Assembly: GCA_963818685.1 (NCBI GenBank)
Contig: CAWFTJ010000003.1
Coordinates: forward strand, 744,001-808,000
Length of the DNA: 64,000 nt
Origin: CAJCJE01 sp963818685
GTDB taxonomy: Bacteria > Actinomycetota > Actinomycetes > Mycobacteriales > Pseudonocardiaceae
Direction: 5' to 3'
The notes under the pieces were generated by a model that did no database searches, was not told where the DNA came from, and saw only the letters and a program-made list of their open reading frames with translations. A program made the position numbers and the translations under genes. Positions 27,077 to 34,759 of this stretch are shown piece by piece; the first letter of the stretch is position 1, and every line of letters begins with the position of its first letter.

Positions 27077-27787
27077 TCACGCACAGGGTGTTGACGCGGC
27101 TCCGCTGAGCAGTTCCGGACTGATCTGCGGGGCGAGGCCCTGCGCCTGCTGACCGCCCGGCTGGACCGGATGCGCGTTGGCGAACGCATTGAGCTGCTTG
27201 AGCACCTGCTGGGCGTCGCCGTTCGGGGCGACGACGCCGCCGAACTTGGTGCCGACGGACACGCTCACCGACGCGTCCTGCCGGTTGTCCCTGACCAGTT
27301 CGGTGCACGGCAGCACCAGGCTCAGCGTGCGCGCAGCCGACTCGCCGTTGGCCCCGAACCTGATCTGCCCCTGGCAGTTCATGGTGTCGTTGGGATTGGA
27401 GTCGCTCTGCGGGTACGCCGGGTCGGTCTGCGGATCGCCCGCCACGTTGAAGCCGAGCTGCAGCAGGGAGGTGGACACGATCTGGGCCGCGCCGTGCTTC
27501 GTGCTCGCGTTGTAGACGCTGACCTGGACCTGTGCCGGCGGGGCGGGGGTGACCTTGGCGAGCGCGTTGTAGGCGAGCGGGGTGCCGATCTGTGGTGCCG
27601 GCTTGCCGGCAACGCCGGGCACCGGTGGGCAGCTGATCGCGGCGGAGGGGTTGGCGGCCCTGTCGATCACCTTGACCCACACCACGATCGCGGCGACGAC
27701 AAGGAGAACGGCGAGCACGATGGCCGGGACTGGTTTACGCCTGCGGTAACCCCTACCGCGTTCCCGCGTGATGCCTACGGCGGCCAC
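27077..27787 (-). CDS. cei: envelope integrity protein Cei (LytR C-terminal domain)
   Basis: A 236-residue membrane-anchored protein. A basic cytoplasmic start (MAAVGITRERGRGYRRRKPV) leads into one transmembrane helix (AIVLAVLLVVAAIVVWVKVI). The outer LytR_C-type domain begins VQVSVYNASTKHGAAQIVST and has cysteines at AISCPPV, TMNCQGQ and VLPCTEL. From memory, mycobacterial Cei (Rv2700) occupies the same place between sigA/ppgK and the DUF4193 gene and is needed for cell-envelope integrity. M. tuberculosis has suhB between ppgK and cei; here there is none. Confidence 0.83.
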   Translation of the reverse strand: MAAVGITRERGRGYRRRKPVPAIVLAVLLVVAAIVVWVKVIDRAANPSAAISCPPVPGVAGKPAPQIGTPLAYNALAKVTPAPPAQVQVSVYNASTKHGAAQIVSTSLLQLGFNVAGDPQTDPAYPQSDSNPNDTMNCQGQIRFGANGESAARTLSLVLPCTELVRDNRQDASVSVSVGTKFGGVVAPNGDAQQVLKQLNAFANAHPVQPGGQQAQGLAPQISPELLSGAASTPCA

Positions 27788-28268
27788 CTGCCTGCCCTCC
27801 CTGGCCCGAAGCCCTAGCGCCGACGTGCTCTCGCTACACCTGGGTTGTCGATACTGATCAGCCTAAGCGTTTCAGCACAACCGGGTGTATCTGGCTCACC
27901 ATCGTGTTGCTGTCACGATCACTCAGCGATGATCGCTGCCTGCGATCAGCCTACTGCGGACAGTGCCTGGCGATCGCATCGCACCACGTAGGTCCTGACG
28001 TCGGCAACCCGGACAAAGTTGCCCGGATCGCCGAACGTGACCAACTTGAGTCCGATCGGGTGAGTCAAGGTGTGCGGAGGCGCTCAGTGAGCTACCCTCT
28101 GCCCGCTCCACTGTCGGGGGACCTGCGGTGAATCGATTCTCACGCGGGGGGATCGGCGGTGATCTGCAGGGAGACCTCCGTCACCTTGACGGCGGGCACA
28201 AATTGCAGCTTTGAGACGTTGAGCAGCGCACGAACAACAGTCTCCGTGACCGCAGGGGTGAGAAAGAA
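27788..28268. promoter_or_regulatory. 481-bp divergent control region between cei and DUF4193
   Basis: No gene is recognisable. It must contain promoters for both flanking genes. The most notable element is a perfect 15-base palindrome CAGCGATGATCGCTG at 27924-27938, with partial GCGATCA half-sites nearby. A short open frame at 27904-28131 has no family features. Confidence 0.5.
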
Positions 28269-28577
28269 ATGGCGACCGACTACGACGCTCCGCGCCGCAG
28301 CGAGGCCGACGAGCTGGCTGAGGACTCGCTCGAAGAGCTGAAGGCGCGGCGGGACCAGAACCAGTCAGGTGTCGTCGACGTGGACACGGACGCACCGGAT
28401 GAGAACTTCGAGCTGCCGGGTGCCGACCTGTCGGGCCTGTCCGGCGAGGAGTTGACCGTCAAGGTGCTGCCGAAGCAGGCCGACGAATTCACCTGTTCGA
28501 AGTGTTTCCTGGTGCACCACCGCAGCAGGCTCGCCGAGGAGCGGGGCGGGCAGTTCATCTGCCGCGACTGCGCCTGA
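28269..28577 (+). CDS. DUF4193 zinc-ribbon protein
   Basis: A 102-residue acidic actinobacterial protein. The N-terminal half (MATDYDAPRRSEADELAEDS) is charged and probably disordered. The C-terminus has a treble-clef-like pair CSKCFLVHHRSRL and CRDCA, likely a zinc site. Such proteins (Rv2699c in M. tuberculosis, from memory) are strongly conserved beside sigA and dut, and may act in transcription, but this is not established here. The ATG has GGGTGAGAAAG upstream. Confidence 0.87.
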   Translation: MATDYDAPRRSEADELAEDSLEELKARRDQNQSGVVDVDTDAPDENFELPGADLSGLSGEELTVKVLPKQADEFTCSKCFLVHHRSRLAEERGGQFICRDCA

Positions 28578-28644
28578 AGGCGTGATTCGGGCGGGCAGGC
28601 CCGGATGACTTCGACGTGACAAGTTCCGCGTGACAAAACTGGGG

Positions 28645-28675
28645 ACTGGGCACCTGCCGGCGGCGGGTGCCCAGT
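28645..28675. terminator. bidirectional terminator between DUF4193 and DUF3093
   Basis: A hairpin with arms ACTGGGCACC and GGTGCCCAGT plus inner pairs TGCC/GGCG and a GGC loop. It stands between two convergent genes. Confidence 0.78.
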
Positions 28676-28709
28676 ACAGGATGCATTGCTCTGGCTAGCG
28701 CCGCTCTTG

Positions 28710-29321
28710 TTAGGGCCGGCCTTCGGTGAGCGCCGTGACCAGCTTCTCCGGCTTGCGGGAACTGACCAGCCAGTACGGTGTCGGGTCGTTCTCGTCCTTC
28801 ACCTGGACCCACACCATCGGCCCGATCCAGCTGCGCGTCAGCGCGAACGCGGCCGGGTCGAACGCGGGTCCGAGCACCTTGCGCTTGGCAGCGGGCGGCA
28901 CGATCTGGACCTCGCCGACGAACTCAAGCGGCAGGTGGGCCTCGCCAACCCACAACTCGCCGTCGCGCACCTCCACCTTGGCCGCGCTGAACCGCCAGAG
29001 CAGCAGCAGGCACAGCCCGAAGCAGATCACGTATGGCAGCCACGCTCGGATACCCGGGTAGCCCATGTCCACCTCGGCGGCCAGCAGGCCGGCCCCGAGC
29101 AGCGGCAGCGGCCAGTGCCACCAGGTCAGGTACAGCCGCTCGTGAAAGACCGGCGGACCGGCGGGACGCGGCGCGGCCGAGCCGTTCCCGGCGCCCTTCT
29201 CGGCACCGTTGTCAGCCCCGGCGCTGTTGTCGGCGCTGCTCTCGGCTTCGTCAGGCTCCGCCACCGGGCCCTCCACCGCGTCCGCCGCGCCAGTTGCGGC
29301 CGTGCTTGCGCTGTCGTTCAC
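28710..29321 (-). CDS. DUF3093 membrane protein
   Basis: A 203-residue protein. The first 50 residues are Ala/Glu/Asp-rich and low in complexity. Then FHERLYLTWWHWPLPLLGAG starts the DUF3093 domain, with two transmembrane helices (ending near YVICFGLCLLLLWRF) and a C-terminal domain with VRDGELWVGEAHLPLEFVGE and GPMVWVQVKDENDPTPYWLV. Function is unknown; it corresponds in position to Rv2698 of M. tuberculosis (from memory). The GTG at 29321 lacks a ribosome-binding site, but TACCCT lies six bases upstream, suggesting a leaderless mRNA. It is divergent from dut by 24 bases. Confidence 0.85.
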   Translation of the reverse strand: MNDSASTAATGAADAVEGPVAEPDEAESSADNSAGADNGAEKGAGNGSAAPRPAGPPVFHERLYLTWWHWPLPLLGAGLLAAEVDMGYPGIRAWLPYVICFGLCLLLLWRFSAAKVEVRDGELWVGEAHLPLEFVGEVQIVPPAAKRKVLGPAFDPAAFALTRSWIGPMVWVQVKDENDPTPYWLVSSRKPEKLVTALTEGRP

Positions 29322-29345
29322 GGCTTCAGGGTAATCTCGCCGCCC
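29322..29345. promoter_or_regulatory. overlapping divergent leaderless promoters (DUF3093 / dut)
   Basis: On the plus strand TAATCT (29332-29337) lies 8 bases before the dut GTG. On the minus strand TACCCT lies 6 bases before the DUF3093 GTG and overlaps it. Each -10 sits where transcription would start at or next to the start codon, and neither gene has a Shine-Dalgarno sequence. Confidence 0.6.
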
Positions 29346-29849
29346 GTGCCCAGCGTTGAGGTCCTGCTCTCCCGCGTCGATCCCGATGTGCCCCTGCCCG
29401 GCTACGCCCAACCCGGCGACGCAGGGGCCGACCTGGTGACCACAGACGACGTGGTGATCGCTCCTGGTGAGCGGGCCGTTGTCGGCACCGGCATCGCGAT
29501 CGCGCTGCCCGAGGGCTATGCCGGGTTCGTGCATCCACGATCCGGATTGGCCGCGCGCGCCGGCCTTTCCGTGGTAAACACGCCGGGCACGATCGACGCG
29601 GGCTACCGGGGCGAGATCAAGGTCTGCCTGATCAACCACGACCTGCGTGAGCCGATCGTGTTGAAACGTGGCGACCGGATCGCCCAGCTGGTCATCCAGC
29701 GGGTCGAGCATGCGGTGTTCCGCGAGGTCGCCGATGTCGGCGCGCTGCCGGTCTCGGCTCGCGGTGCTGGGGGCTATGGCTCGACCGGCGGACACGCCAC
29801 GCTCGGCGAGCGGGCGGCCGCCCGCATAGGAACTGGGATGGAGAAGTAA
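29346..29849 (+). CDS. dut: dUTP diphosphatase
   Basis: A 167-residue trimeric dUTPase that converts dUTP to dUMP and pyrophosphate, keeping uracil out of DNA. The five motifs are present: AGADL (I), HPRSGLAARAGLSVVNT (II), GTIDAGYRGEIKVCLIN (III), RGDRIAQLVIQ (IV) and RGAGGYGSTG (V, with Tyr in place of the usual Phe in GGFGSTG). The GTG at 29346 is probably leaderless. Its stop abuts the next gene, which starts at the following base. Confidence 0.95.
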   Translation: MPSVEVLLSRVDPDVPLPGYAQPGDAGADLVTTDDVVIAPGERAVVGTGIAIALPEGYAGFVHPRSGLAARAGLSVVNTPGTIDAGYRGEIKVCLINHDLREPIVLKRGDRIAQLVIQRVEHAVFREVADVGALPVSARGAGGYGSTGGHATLGERAAARIGTGMEK

Positions 29850-30515
29850 GTGGGCCTGTTCGGGCGACGCCAACGGGGTCGGCATTCCGGCGACGATCTC
29901 GCCGACGATCCGGAGCGCGAGTCGTATTCGGGCGAGATCGACGCCGACGACGCCTATGACGACGATGAGTTCGCCGGCCCGTACGACGAGGAGGAGGCGC
30001 CCGAGGACGACCTCGTGCGCCTCGACCTCGGGTCGGTGCGGGTGCCGTTGCCGGCCAACGCGCAGATCCAGGTCGAGATGGACCCGTCCGGCCCGCTGCG
30101 CGCCGTGCACATCGTGAGCCAGCACGGCCGTTACACGCTCTCGGCCTACGCATCGCCCCGTTCGTCACAGCTGTGGCCGGAGATCAGCAAGGAACTCGCG
30201 GACCAGCTCGGCTCGGACGGCGCCAGGGTTCGCAAGGAGAACGGCGAGTGGGGCACCGAGCTGGTCGCGTTCGTGAACAACGTGCTGCTGCGCTTCGTCG
30301 GCGTCGACGGCCCGCGCTGGATGCTGCGCGCGGTCGCTGCCGGCCCGAAGGAGCAGTCCGCGCAGGCCGCGGAGGAACTGCGGGACATGGTCCGGGAGAC
30401 CATTGTGGTGCGCGGCATCCAGCCGATGCCGGTGCGCACCCCGCTGCCGCTGAAGCTGCCTGACGAGATCGCGGAGCACATCGAGCAGGCCCAGGGCGGC
30501 GCGCCGGCGAGCTAA
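29850..30515 (+). CDS. DUF3710 family protein
   Basis: A 221-residue soluble protein starting MGLFGRRQRGRHSGDD, with an acidic segment (DADDAYDDDEFAGPYDEEEA) and a folded domain containing LDLGSVRVPLPANAQIQVEM, LWPEISKELADQLGSDGARV and GPRWMLRAVAAG. It starts directly after the dut stop, so both are on one mRNA. This dut-DUF3710 pairing is conserved in actinobacteria (Rv2697c-Rv2696c, from memory). Function is unknown. Confidence 0.87.
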   Translation: MGLFGRRQRGRHSGDDLADDPERESYSGEIDADDAYDDDEFAGPYDEEEAPEDDLVRLDLGSVRVPLPANAQIQVEMDPSGPLRAVHIVSQHGRYTLSAYASPRSSQLWPEISKELADQLGSDGARVRKENGEWGTELVAFVNNVLLRFVGVDGPRWMLRAVAAGPKEQSAQAAEELRDMVRETIVVRGIQPMPVRTPLPLKLPDEIAEHIEQAQGGAPAS

Positions 30516-30536
30516 GCCGGTCGATCAGTCGGTCGA

Positions 30537-31292
30537 TCAGGCTTGGGCGTCGACGAATCCCGTGATCAGCTCGGCGAGGTCGGCAGGCCGCTCCATGACC
30601 ATGGCATGCGTCGCACCCGCGAGCGGCTCGACGCGCAGCAGCGGATTGTGCCGGGCCGCCTCGGTCGCCTGAGCCAGGACGAACGCGCGGTGCGCCACGT
30701 ACAGGTCGTGGAACGGTCGCTGTTGGGGCAGGTCCTCGGTGGCCAGCACGAGCAGTAGTGGCACGCGGATCCGCGCGTAGACGGGCGCCAGGTCCAGGTC
30801 GGTCATGGCTTGACGCAGTTGGGCCACCAGCGTCGGATTCGGCCGCTGGTCCTCGGGCATGGCCGCGGCCATCGCGTCGAAGGTGGCCTGCAACCGGGCG
30901 AACTCGGCGTCCGCGTCGGCAAGGCCGGGCAGGTGTCGCGGGCCGGCGGGTGGCGGGTTGCCGTCCAGGCTGACCGCGGCCGGACAGTCCGGGTGCGTGT
31001 CCGCCCACAGCGTCGCCAGCATGCCGCCGAACGAGTGCCCGACCACGATCGGCGCGCCGAGTTCGTGCGCGGTGACGACGTCGTCGAGCGCGGCGATGGC
31101 CGCTGCCCAGTCCCAGTCCCGGTCCACGTCCGGCGAGCGGCCGTGACCGGGCAGGTCGACGGCGAGCACGTGGTGATCGGCGCGTAGGACCGAGGCGAGC
31201 GGGGCCATGGTGTCGAGGTTGGCGCCCGCGCCGTGCAGCAGCAGGACGGGTGCGCCGTCGCCGCCGAAATCCTTTGTTGCCAGTTCAGTCAT
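30537..31292 (-). CDS. alpha/beta-hydrolase fold protein
   Basis: A 251-residue hydrolase. Strand-turn motif VLLLHGAGANLDTMAPLAS near residue 14 includes the oxyanion HG. The nucleophile elbow is VVGHSFGGML near 90, and the C-terminal His is in GATHAMVMERP near 230; the acid is probably the Asp in ATEDLPQQ. The substrate is unknown. ATG 31292 has AGGAG upstream and overlaps the stop of the helix-turn-helix gene by eight bases (ATGACTGA), so the two are translationally coupled. It is probably regulated through the paired inverted repeats at 31766-31805. Confidence 0.83.
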   Translation of the reverse strand: MTELATKDFGGDGAPVLLLHGAGANLDTMAPLASVLRADHHVLAVDLPGHGRSPDVDRDWDWAAAIAALDDVVTAHELGAPIVVGHSFGGMLATLWADTHPDCPAAVSLDGNPPPAGPRHLPGLADADAEFARLQATFDAMAAAMPEDQRPNPTLVAQLRQAMTDLDLAPVYARIRVPLLLVLATEDLPQQRPFHDLYVAHRAFVLAQATEAARHNPLLRVEPLAGATHAMVMERPADLAELITGFVDAQA

Positions 31293-31755
31293 GTCGGGCA
31301 GCTCCTGTTGCTCGCAGTCGGTCGCGAATGGACTCGGGCAGCACGCCGCCTTCGGGATGGCGGGCCAGCTTGCCCCTGGTGAGGAGGTCGTGCACGCCCT
31401 GTCGGGTGATGCCGAGCATGGCGCCGGCCACCGGGTAGGACACCGCGGCCGCGGTCGGGTGGCCGACGCGCAGCGCCACCACCTGCCCCATGGGCGTGCG
31501 CCACCAGTCGACGGGCGGGTCGAACGGTCCGTCGCCGGGATAGAGCGTTGCGGTGAGCCGGATGATCGTGCCGATCGCCACGGTGTCGGCGCCGTCGAGC
31601 ATCCGCTCGGCCCACTCGACCGCCCGCTGGTGCACAAGGTCGCGTGCGTGCCCGACCGGTTCGGCGCCGTCCAGCAGGATCTCCAGCGGGTCGAGCAGCT
31701 TGATGTCGACCAACCGGACGAGTTGGTCGATCAGCTGGTCTCGGTCGGGTGCCAT
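31285..31755 (-). CDS. helix-turn-helix protein, probable regulator of the adjacent hydrolase
   Basis: A 156-residue protein with no close known family. The N-terminal ~100 residues include VDIKLLDPLEILLDGAEPVG and WAERMLDGADTVAIGTIIRL, probably helical. The C-terminal part has an excisionase/MerR-like helix-turn-helix: VAGAMLGITRQGVHDLLTRG with KLARHPEGGVLP as wing. ATG 31755 has AAGGAGGTCGCGC upstream. Two CTTGAC-N7-GTCAAG repeats begin 10 bases upstream, so it is likely an autoregulator. Confidence 0.65.
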   Translation of the reverse strand: MAPDRDQLIDQLVRLVDIKLLDPLEILLDGAEPVGHARDLVHQRAVEWAERMLDGADTVAIGTIIRLTATLYPGDGPFDPPVDWWRTPMGQVVALRVGHPTAAAVSYPVAGAMLGITRQGVHDLLTRGKLARHPEGGVLPESIRDRLRATGAARHD

Positions 31756-31765
31756 GCGCGACCTC

Positions 31766-31805
31766 CTTGACGCCCATCGTCAAGTACTTGACGCGCGATG
31801 TCAAG
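31766..31805. promoter_or_regulatory. two tandem CTTGAC-N7-GTCAAG inverted repeats (operator)
   Basis: Perfect inverted repeats at 31766-31784 and 31787-31805, their centres 21 bases apart (two helical turns). The second covers the stop codon of the upstream hydrolase gene. The junction also forms the palindrome CGTCAAGTACTTGACG (31778-31793). The first site overlaps the ribosome-binding site region of the helix-turn-helix gene. Confidence 0.75.
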
Positions 31806-32502
31806 TGGGTCGGCCGCCTGCCCGGAGCCAGGCGAGCACCGTCGCGCGGCCGAGCGATTCGCGGTCCGCGCCGAGCGCGGTCAACGTGGTCGTGCCCAGC
31901 GACGCGTAGGGCAGCGCGGCCGCCCAGGACCGGGCGACGGCCAGCGGGTGCACCGGATCGTCCGTGCACGCGGCCACGCCCGTCGGGATGCGCAGCCGGG
32001 TCAGTTCCGCCCTTGTCGGCGCGGGATGGTCGGCAGCGGCCCGCAGGGACGGCGCGAGGCCGTCGCCGTGCCGTCGCCACGCTCGCCGCAGCTCGTCGGC
32101 CAGCCAGGGCGCGACACCCTCGGTCACCGACGCGAGCGTCGCATCGACGCCCAGCGCGTCCACCGTGTCCGCTCCGGTCCGCGCCGCGACGGCGGCGGGC
32201 GCCTGTTCACCCGGCCCGTGCCAGGCCGGCATGGCCAGCAGCACACCCGCGCACTTCTCCGGATGGATCAGTGCCCATTCGGCCGCCAGGTGCGCGCCCA
32301 GAGAGATCCCGCCGACCACGATCGGGCCGGCTATCGCAGCCTTGTCCAGCGCGGCGAGATGCTCCCTGACCAGTTCTTTTCCCGGTACTGGCCGCACGGC
32401 GAGCAGGTCGATCCCGACGGCTGCCAGCGGGCCGGCGAACACCGAGGAGACGAACACCTCGTCCGAGGCGGTGCCCGGCAGTATGACGGCGGTTTCACCC
32501 AC
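31801..32502 (-). CDS. alpha/beta-hydrolase-like protein (Rv2695-like)
   Basis: A 233-residue hydrolase-fold protein. It begins VGETAVILPGTASDEVFVSS; the nucleophile elbow is VVGGISLGAHLAAEWA near residue 70, followed by VLLAMPAWHGPGE. The C-terminal part has IPTGVAACTDDPVHPLAVAR with a candidate acid and His. The frame is open to 32625, but GTG 32502 gives the expected family start and leaves about 130 bases for a promoter divergent from the OB-fold gene. Function is unknown; it occupies the position of M. tuberculosis Rv2695 (from memory). Its stop codon lies inside an operator for the next gene. Confidence 0.72.
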   Translation of the reverse strand: MGETAVILPGTASDEVFVSSVFAGPLAAVGIDLLAVRPVPGKELVREHLAALDKAAIAGPIVVGGISLGAHLAAEWALIHPEKCAGVLLAMPAWHGPGEQAPAAVAARTGADTVDALGVDATLASVTEGVAPWLADELRRAWRRHGDGLAPSLRAAADHPAPTRAELTRLRIPTGVAACTDDPVHPLAVARSWAAALPYASLGTTTLTALGADRESLGRATVLAWLRAGGRPT

Positions 32503-32630
32503 GCGGAGCAGCGTATTCCGGCTTTGCAGAAGAACATCGGATCGACAGGTGGGGAATGGACCCAGCGCGGTTACTCTGGCGTCATACGGGTCGGGTCGGG
32601 CGGCCCCAAAACGTAACGGGAGCAAGCGCT

Positions 32631-33008
32631 ATGGCCACGGCGACGGGCGGTTACTGGAAACGGTTGGTCCACCGCCTCACCACCGATGTGGGCGAGTTGG
32701 ACGCCGATGACCTCTCGCGCGAGGCGGAGGAGGTCGGGGCGACTCCGGCACGCAACTGCCACTGCGGCGAGGAAGTCACCGTGCGCGGTCGACTGCGCAG
32801 TGTCGAGCTGTGCCCGAAGGACGCGGTGGCCACCCTGGAGGCCGAGCTGTACGACGGTACCGAAGGGGTGACCCTGGTGTGGCTCGGCCGCCGACGCATC
32901 GCCGGCATCGAACCGGGCCGTACGATCAAGGCCACCGGCCGGATGTCGGTGCGGGACGGTCACAAGGTCTTGTACAACCCCTACTACGAACTGCAGACGA
33001 CTACATGA
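32631..33008 (+). CDS. OB-fold nucleic acid-binding protein
   Basis: A 125-residue protein starting MATATGGYWKRLVHRLTTDV. The second half is an OB-fold of the tRNA_anti type: EVTVRGRLRSVELCPKDAVA, LEAELYDGTEGVTLVWLGRR and GRTIKATGRMSVRDGHKVLY. CHCGEE may be a half metal site. Position and order match Rv2694c of M. tuberculosis (from memory). The stop overlaps the DUF3159 start (ATGA), so the two genes are coupled. Role in nucleic acid binding is inferred only from the fold. Confidence 0.82.
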   Translation: MATATGGYWKRLVHRLTTDVGELDADDLSREAEEVGATPARNCHCGEEVTVRGRLRSVELCPKDAVATLEAELYDGTEGVTLVWLGRRRIAGIEPGRTIKATGRMSVRDGHKVLYNPYYELQTTT

Positions 33009-33769
33009 GCCAATCCGCAACCGAATCCGACGACAGCTCGACCGTCGGCGCCGAGCCGCCCTCGGATTCGGCGCAGACGGACACCGAGAACAAGCCCGAG
33101 GAACGGGCCGACGAGCCGATGCCCACGATGCTTGAGCAGATGGGCGGGCTCAGCGGGCTGATCTACTCCTCGGTTCCGGTGCTGGTGTTCGTCACCGTCT
33201 ACGTCCCAACGAGCAGCCTGGCCGCGGCGATCTGGTCGGCGGTCGGCAGCGCGGTGCTCATCCTGATCTGGCGGCTGATCCGGCGGGAGAAGATCCAGCC
33301 CGCCATCTCCGGCCTGGTTGGCGTCGGCGTCGCCGCGTTCATCGCCTACCGCGTCGGGGCGGCGCGCGGGTACTTCCTGTTCGGCATCTGGACCAGCCTG
33401 TTCTACGGTGGCGTTTTCGCGATCTCGATGATCGCCCGCTGGCCGCTCGCCGGCGTGGTGTGGTCCGCGTTGAACAGCAAGGGCATGGCCTGGCGCAAGG
33501 ACCCGCGCTGCCGGCGCTTCTATGACGTGGCAACGGTGGTCTGGGTGGTCGTGTTCGTGGCCCGCTTCGTCGTGCAGCACTGGCTCTACGACCTCAACGC
33601 GGTCGGCTGGCTCGGGTTCGCGCGGATCGCCATGGGCTGGCCGCTGACCGCGATCGCCGCCCTGGTCACCATCTGGGCGGTGCGCAAGGCCGACCAGCGC
33701 CAGAAGGAACTGACGCAGGCCGAGGAAGAAGCGAAGGCAGAACCGAAGGCGGACGCGGAAGCGGCCTAG
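33005..33769 (+). CDS. DUF3159 membrane protein
   Basis: A 254-residue membrane protein. The first 40 residues are hydrophilic, then MLEQMGGLSGLIYSSVPVLV starts the domain. Five or six hydrophobic segments follow, with conserved RVGAARGYFLFGIWTSLFYG and RFVVQHWLYDLNAVGWLGFA, and a charged coiled C-terminus (QRQKELTQAEEEAKAEPKAD). It overlaps the OB-fold gene by four bases. Corresponds to Rv2693c (from memory). Function is unknown. Confidence 0.85.
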   Translation: MSQSATESDDSSTVGAEPPSDSAQTDTENKPEERADEPMPTMLEQMGGLSGLIYSSVPVLVFVTVYVPTSSLAAAIWSAVGSAVLILIWRLIRREKIQPAISGLVGVGVAAFIAYRVGAARGYFLFGIWTSLFYGGVFAISMIARWPLAGVVWSALNSKGMAWRKDPRCRRFYDVATVVWVVVFVARFVVQHWLYDLNAVGWLGFARIAMGWPLTAIAALVTIWAVRKADQRQKELTQAEEEAKAEPKADAEAA

Positions 33770-33850
33770 GAAAACCGGTGGCTCCAAAGTTCGGTTGAAC
33801 GCTACCCGGATCTGATAAATTGACGTGGACGACACCACTGTCCTGGTGCT

Positions 33851-33893
33851 GGTCGGGGGACTTGACCGACTTGGTCGGGGGGTTGACCGACTT
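33851..33893. repeat. imperfect 21/22-bp tandem repeat before a small membrane gene
   Basis: Two copies of GGTCGGGGG...TTGACCGACTT stand at 33851-33872 and 33873-33893, just upstream of the start at 33909. Each contains TTGACC, so the duplication repeats a possible -35 element or regulator site. Confidence 0.55.
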
Positions 33894-33908
33894 CCTGAGG
33901 GGCCTGCC

Positions 33909-34106
33909 GTGTCGGTAGCCATCGCCGTGGCCGTCGTCATGCCGATTTGTGGCGTGTTCAGCCTCGGTTTGATCATCAGATTCCTCCGCCATGTCTATGA
34001 CCGCGGAGGAGCAGGAGATGTAGTCAAAGTCGCCCGAGCGGTGCGAGACGCTCGACAGACGCGCCGCTCACCGCTCAAAGAACTGGACGACAGCCAAGTC
34101 AGCTAG
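33909..34106 (+). CDS. small single-pass membrane protein (hypothetical)
   Basis: A 65-residue reading frame: VSVAIAVAVVMPICGVFSLG begins a hydrophobic segment of about 25 residues, followed by a basic cytoplasmic tail (VVKVARAVRDARQTRRSPLK). The GTG has GAGGGGCCTGCC upstream. It overlaps the convergent Trk gene by four bases at the stop. No homologous family was recognised; codon use and a sensible start support it, but it may be spurious. The frame opens further upstream to 33825 across the tandem repeat. Confidence 0.45.
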   Translation: MSVAIAVAVVMPICGVFSLGLIIRFLRHVYDRGGAGDVVKVARAVRDARQTRRSPLKELDDSQVS

Positions 34107-34759
34107 ACCCCGATCGCCTTGCGGATCGCGGGTTCCACGTCGTGCGAGGCGACGAACAGCAGTTCGTCGCCTGCCTCGATGGAGTCGTCGTTGGTCGGCA
34201 CGATCACCCGGCCGCCGCGCAGGATCGCCACCAGTGCCGCGTCGCGCGGGAGGTCGAGCGCGCCTGCGGACTGACCGGCCAGCGGCGTGTCCTGCGGCAG
34301 CGTGATCTCCACCAGGTTCGCCTGGCCCTGGCGCAGGGTGAGCAGTTGGACAAGGCCGCCGACGCTGACCGCCTCCTCGACCATGGCGGCCAGGATGCGC
34401 GGCGTTGACACGGCCACGTCGACGCCCCAGGCGTTGGTGAACAGCCACTCGTTGCGCGGATCGTTGACCCTGGCCACGACGCGCGCCACGCCGAACTCGG
34501 TCTTGGACAGCAGCGAAACGACCAGGTTGACCTTGTCGTCGCCGGTGGCCGCGATGACCACGTCACAGGTCTCGATGCCGGCCTCATCAAGGGAGGACAG
34601 CTCGCACGCGTCCGCGAGCACCCACTCGGCCTGCTCGACGACGGGCGGGTCGAAGTGGTGCGCGTCGCGCTCGATCAGCATCACCTGATGGCCGCCGGCG
34701 ACGAGTTCCTGGGCGATGGAGCGGCCGACCGCGCCCGCTCCTGCGATAGCGACCCGCAT
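34103..34759 (-). CDS. TrkA-type potassium uptake regulator (RCK domain), second of a pair
   Basis: A 218-residue RCK protein. The Rossmann domain starts VAIAGAGAVGRSIAQELVAG and continues DVVIAATGDDKVNLVVSLLS. The TrkA_C domain starts near residue 135 (ANLVEITLPQDTPLAGQSAG). Such proteins gate Trk/Ktr or other potassium channels by binding NAD(H) or nucleotides. Its ATG overlaps the stop of the upstream paralogue (TGATG). From memory the pair matches ceoB/ceoC (Rv2691-Rv2692). No TrkH-like channel gene is in the window. Confidence 0.9.
   Translation of the reverse strand: MRVAIAGAGAVGRSIAQELVAGGHQVMLIERDAHHFDPPVVEQAEWVLADACELSSLDEAGIETCDVVIAATGDDKVNLVVSLLSKTEFGVARVVARVNDPRNEWLFTNAWGVDVAVSTPRILAAMVEEAVSVGGLVQLLTLRQGQANLVEITLPQDTPLAGQSAGALDLPRDAALVAILRGGRVIVPTNDDSIEAGDELLFVASHDVEPAIRKAIGV

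Noticed and set aside
27904..28131. Open frame in the cei-DUF4193 control region.
   Set aside because: No recognisable family, poor start, and codon use unlike neighbours.
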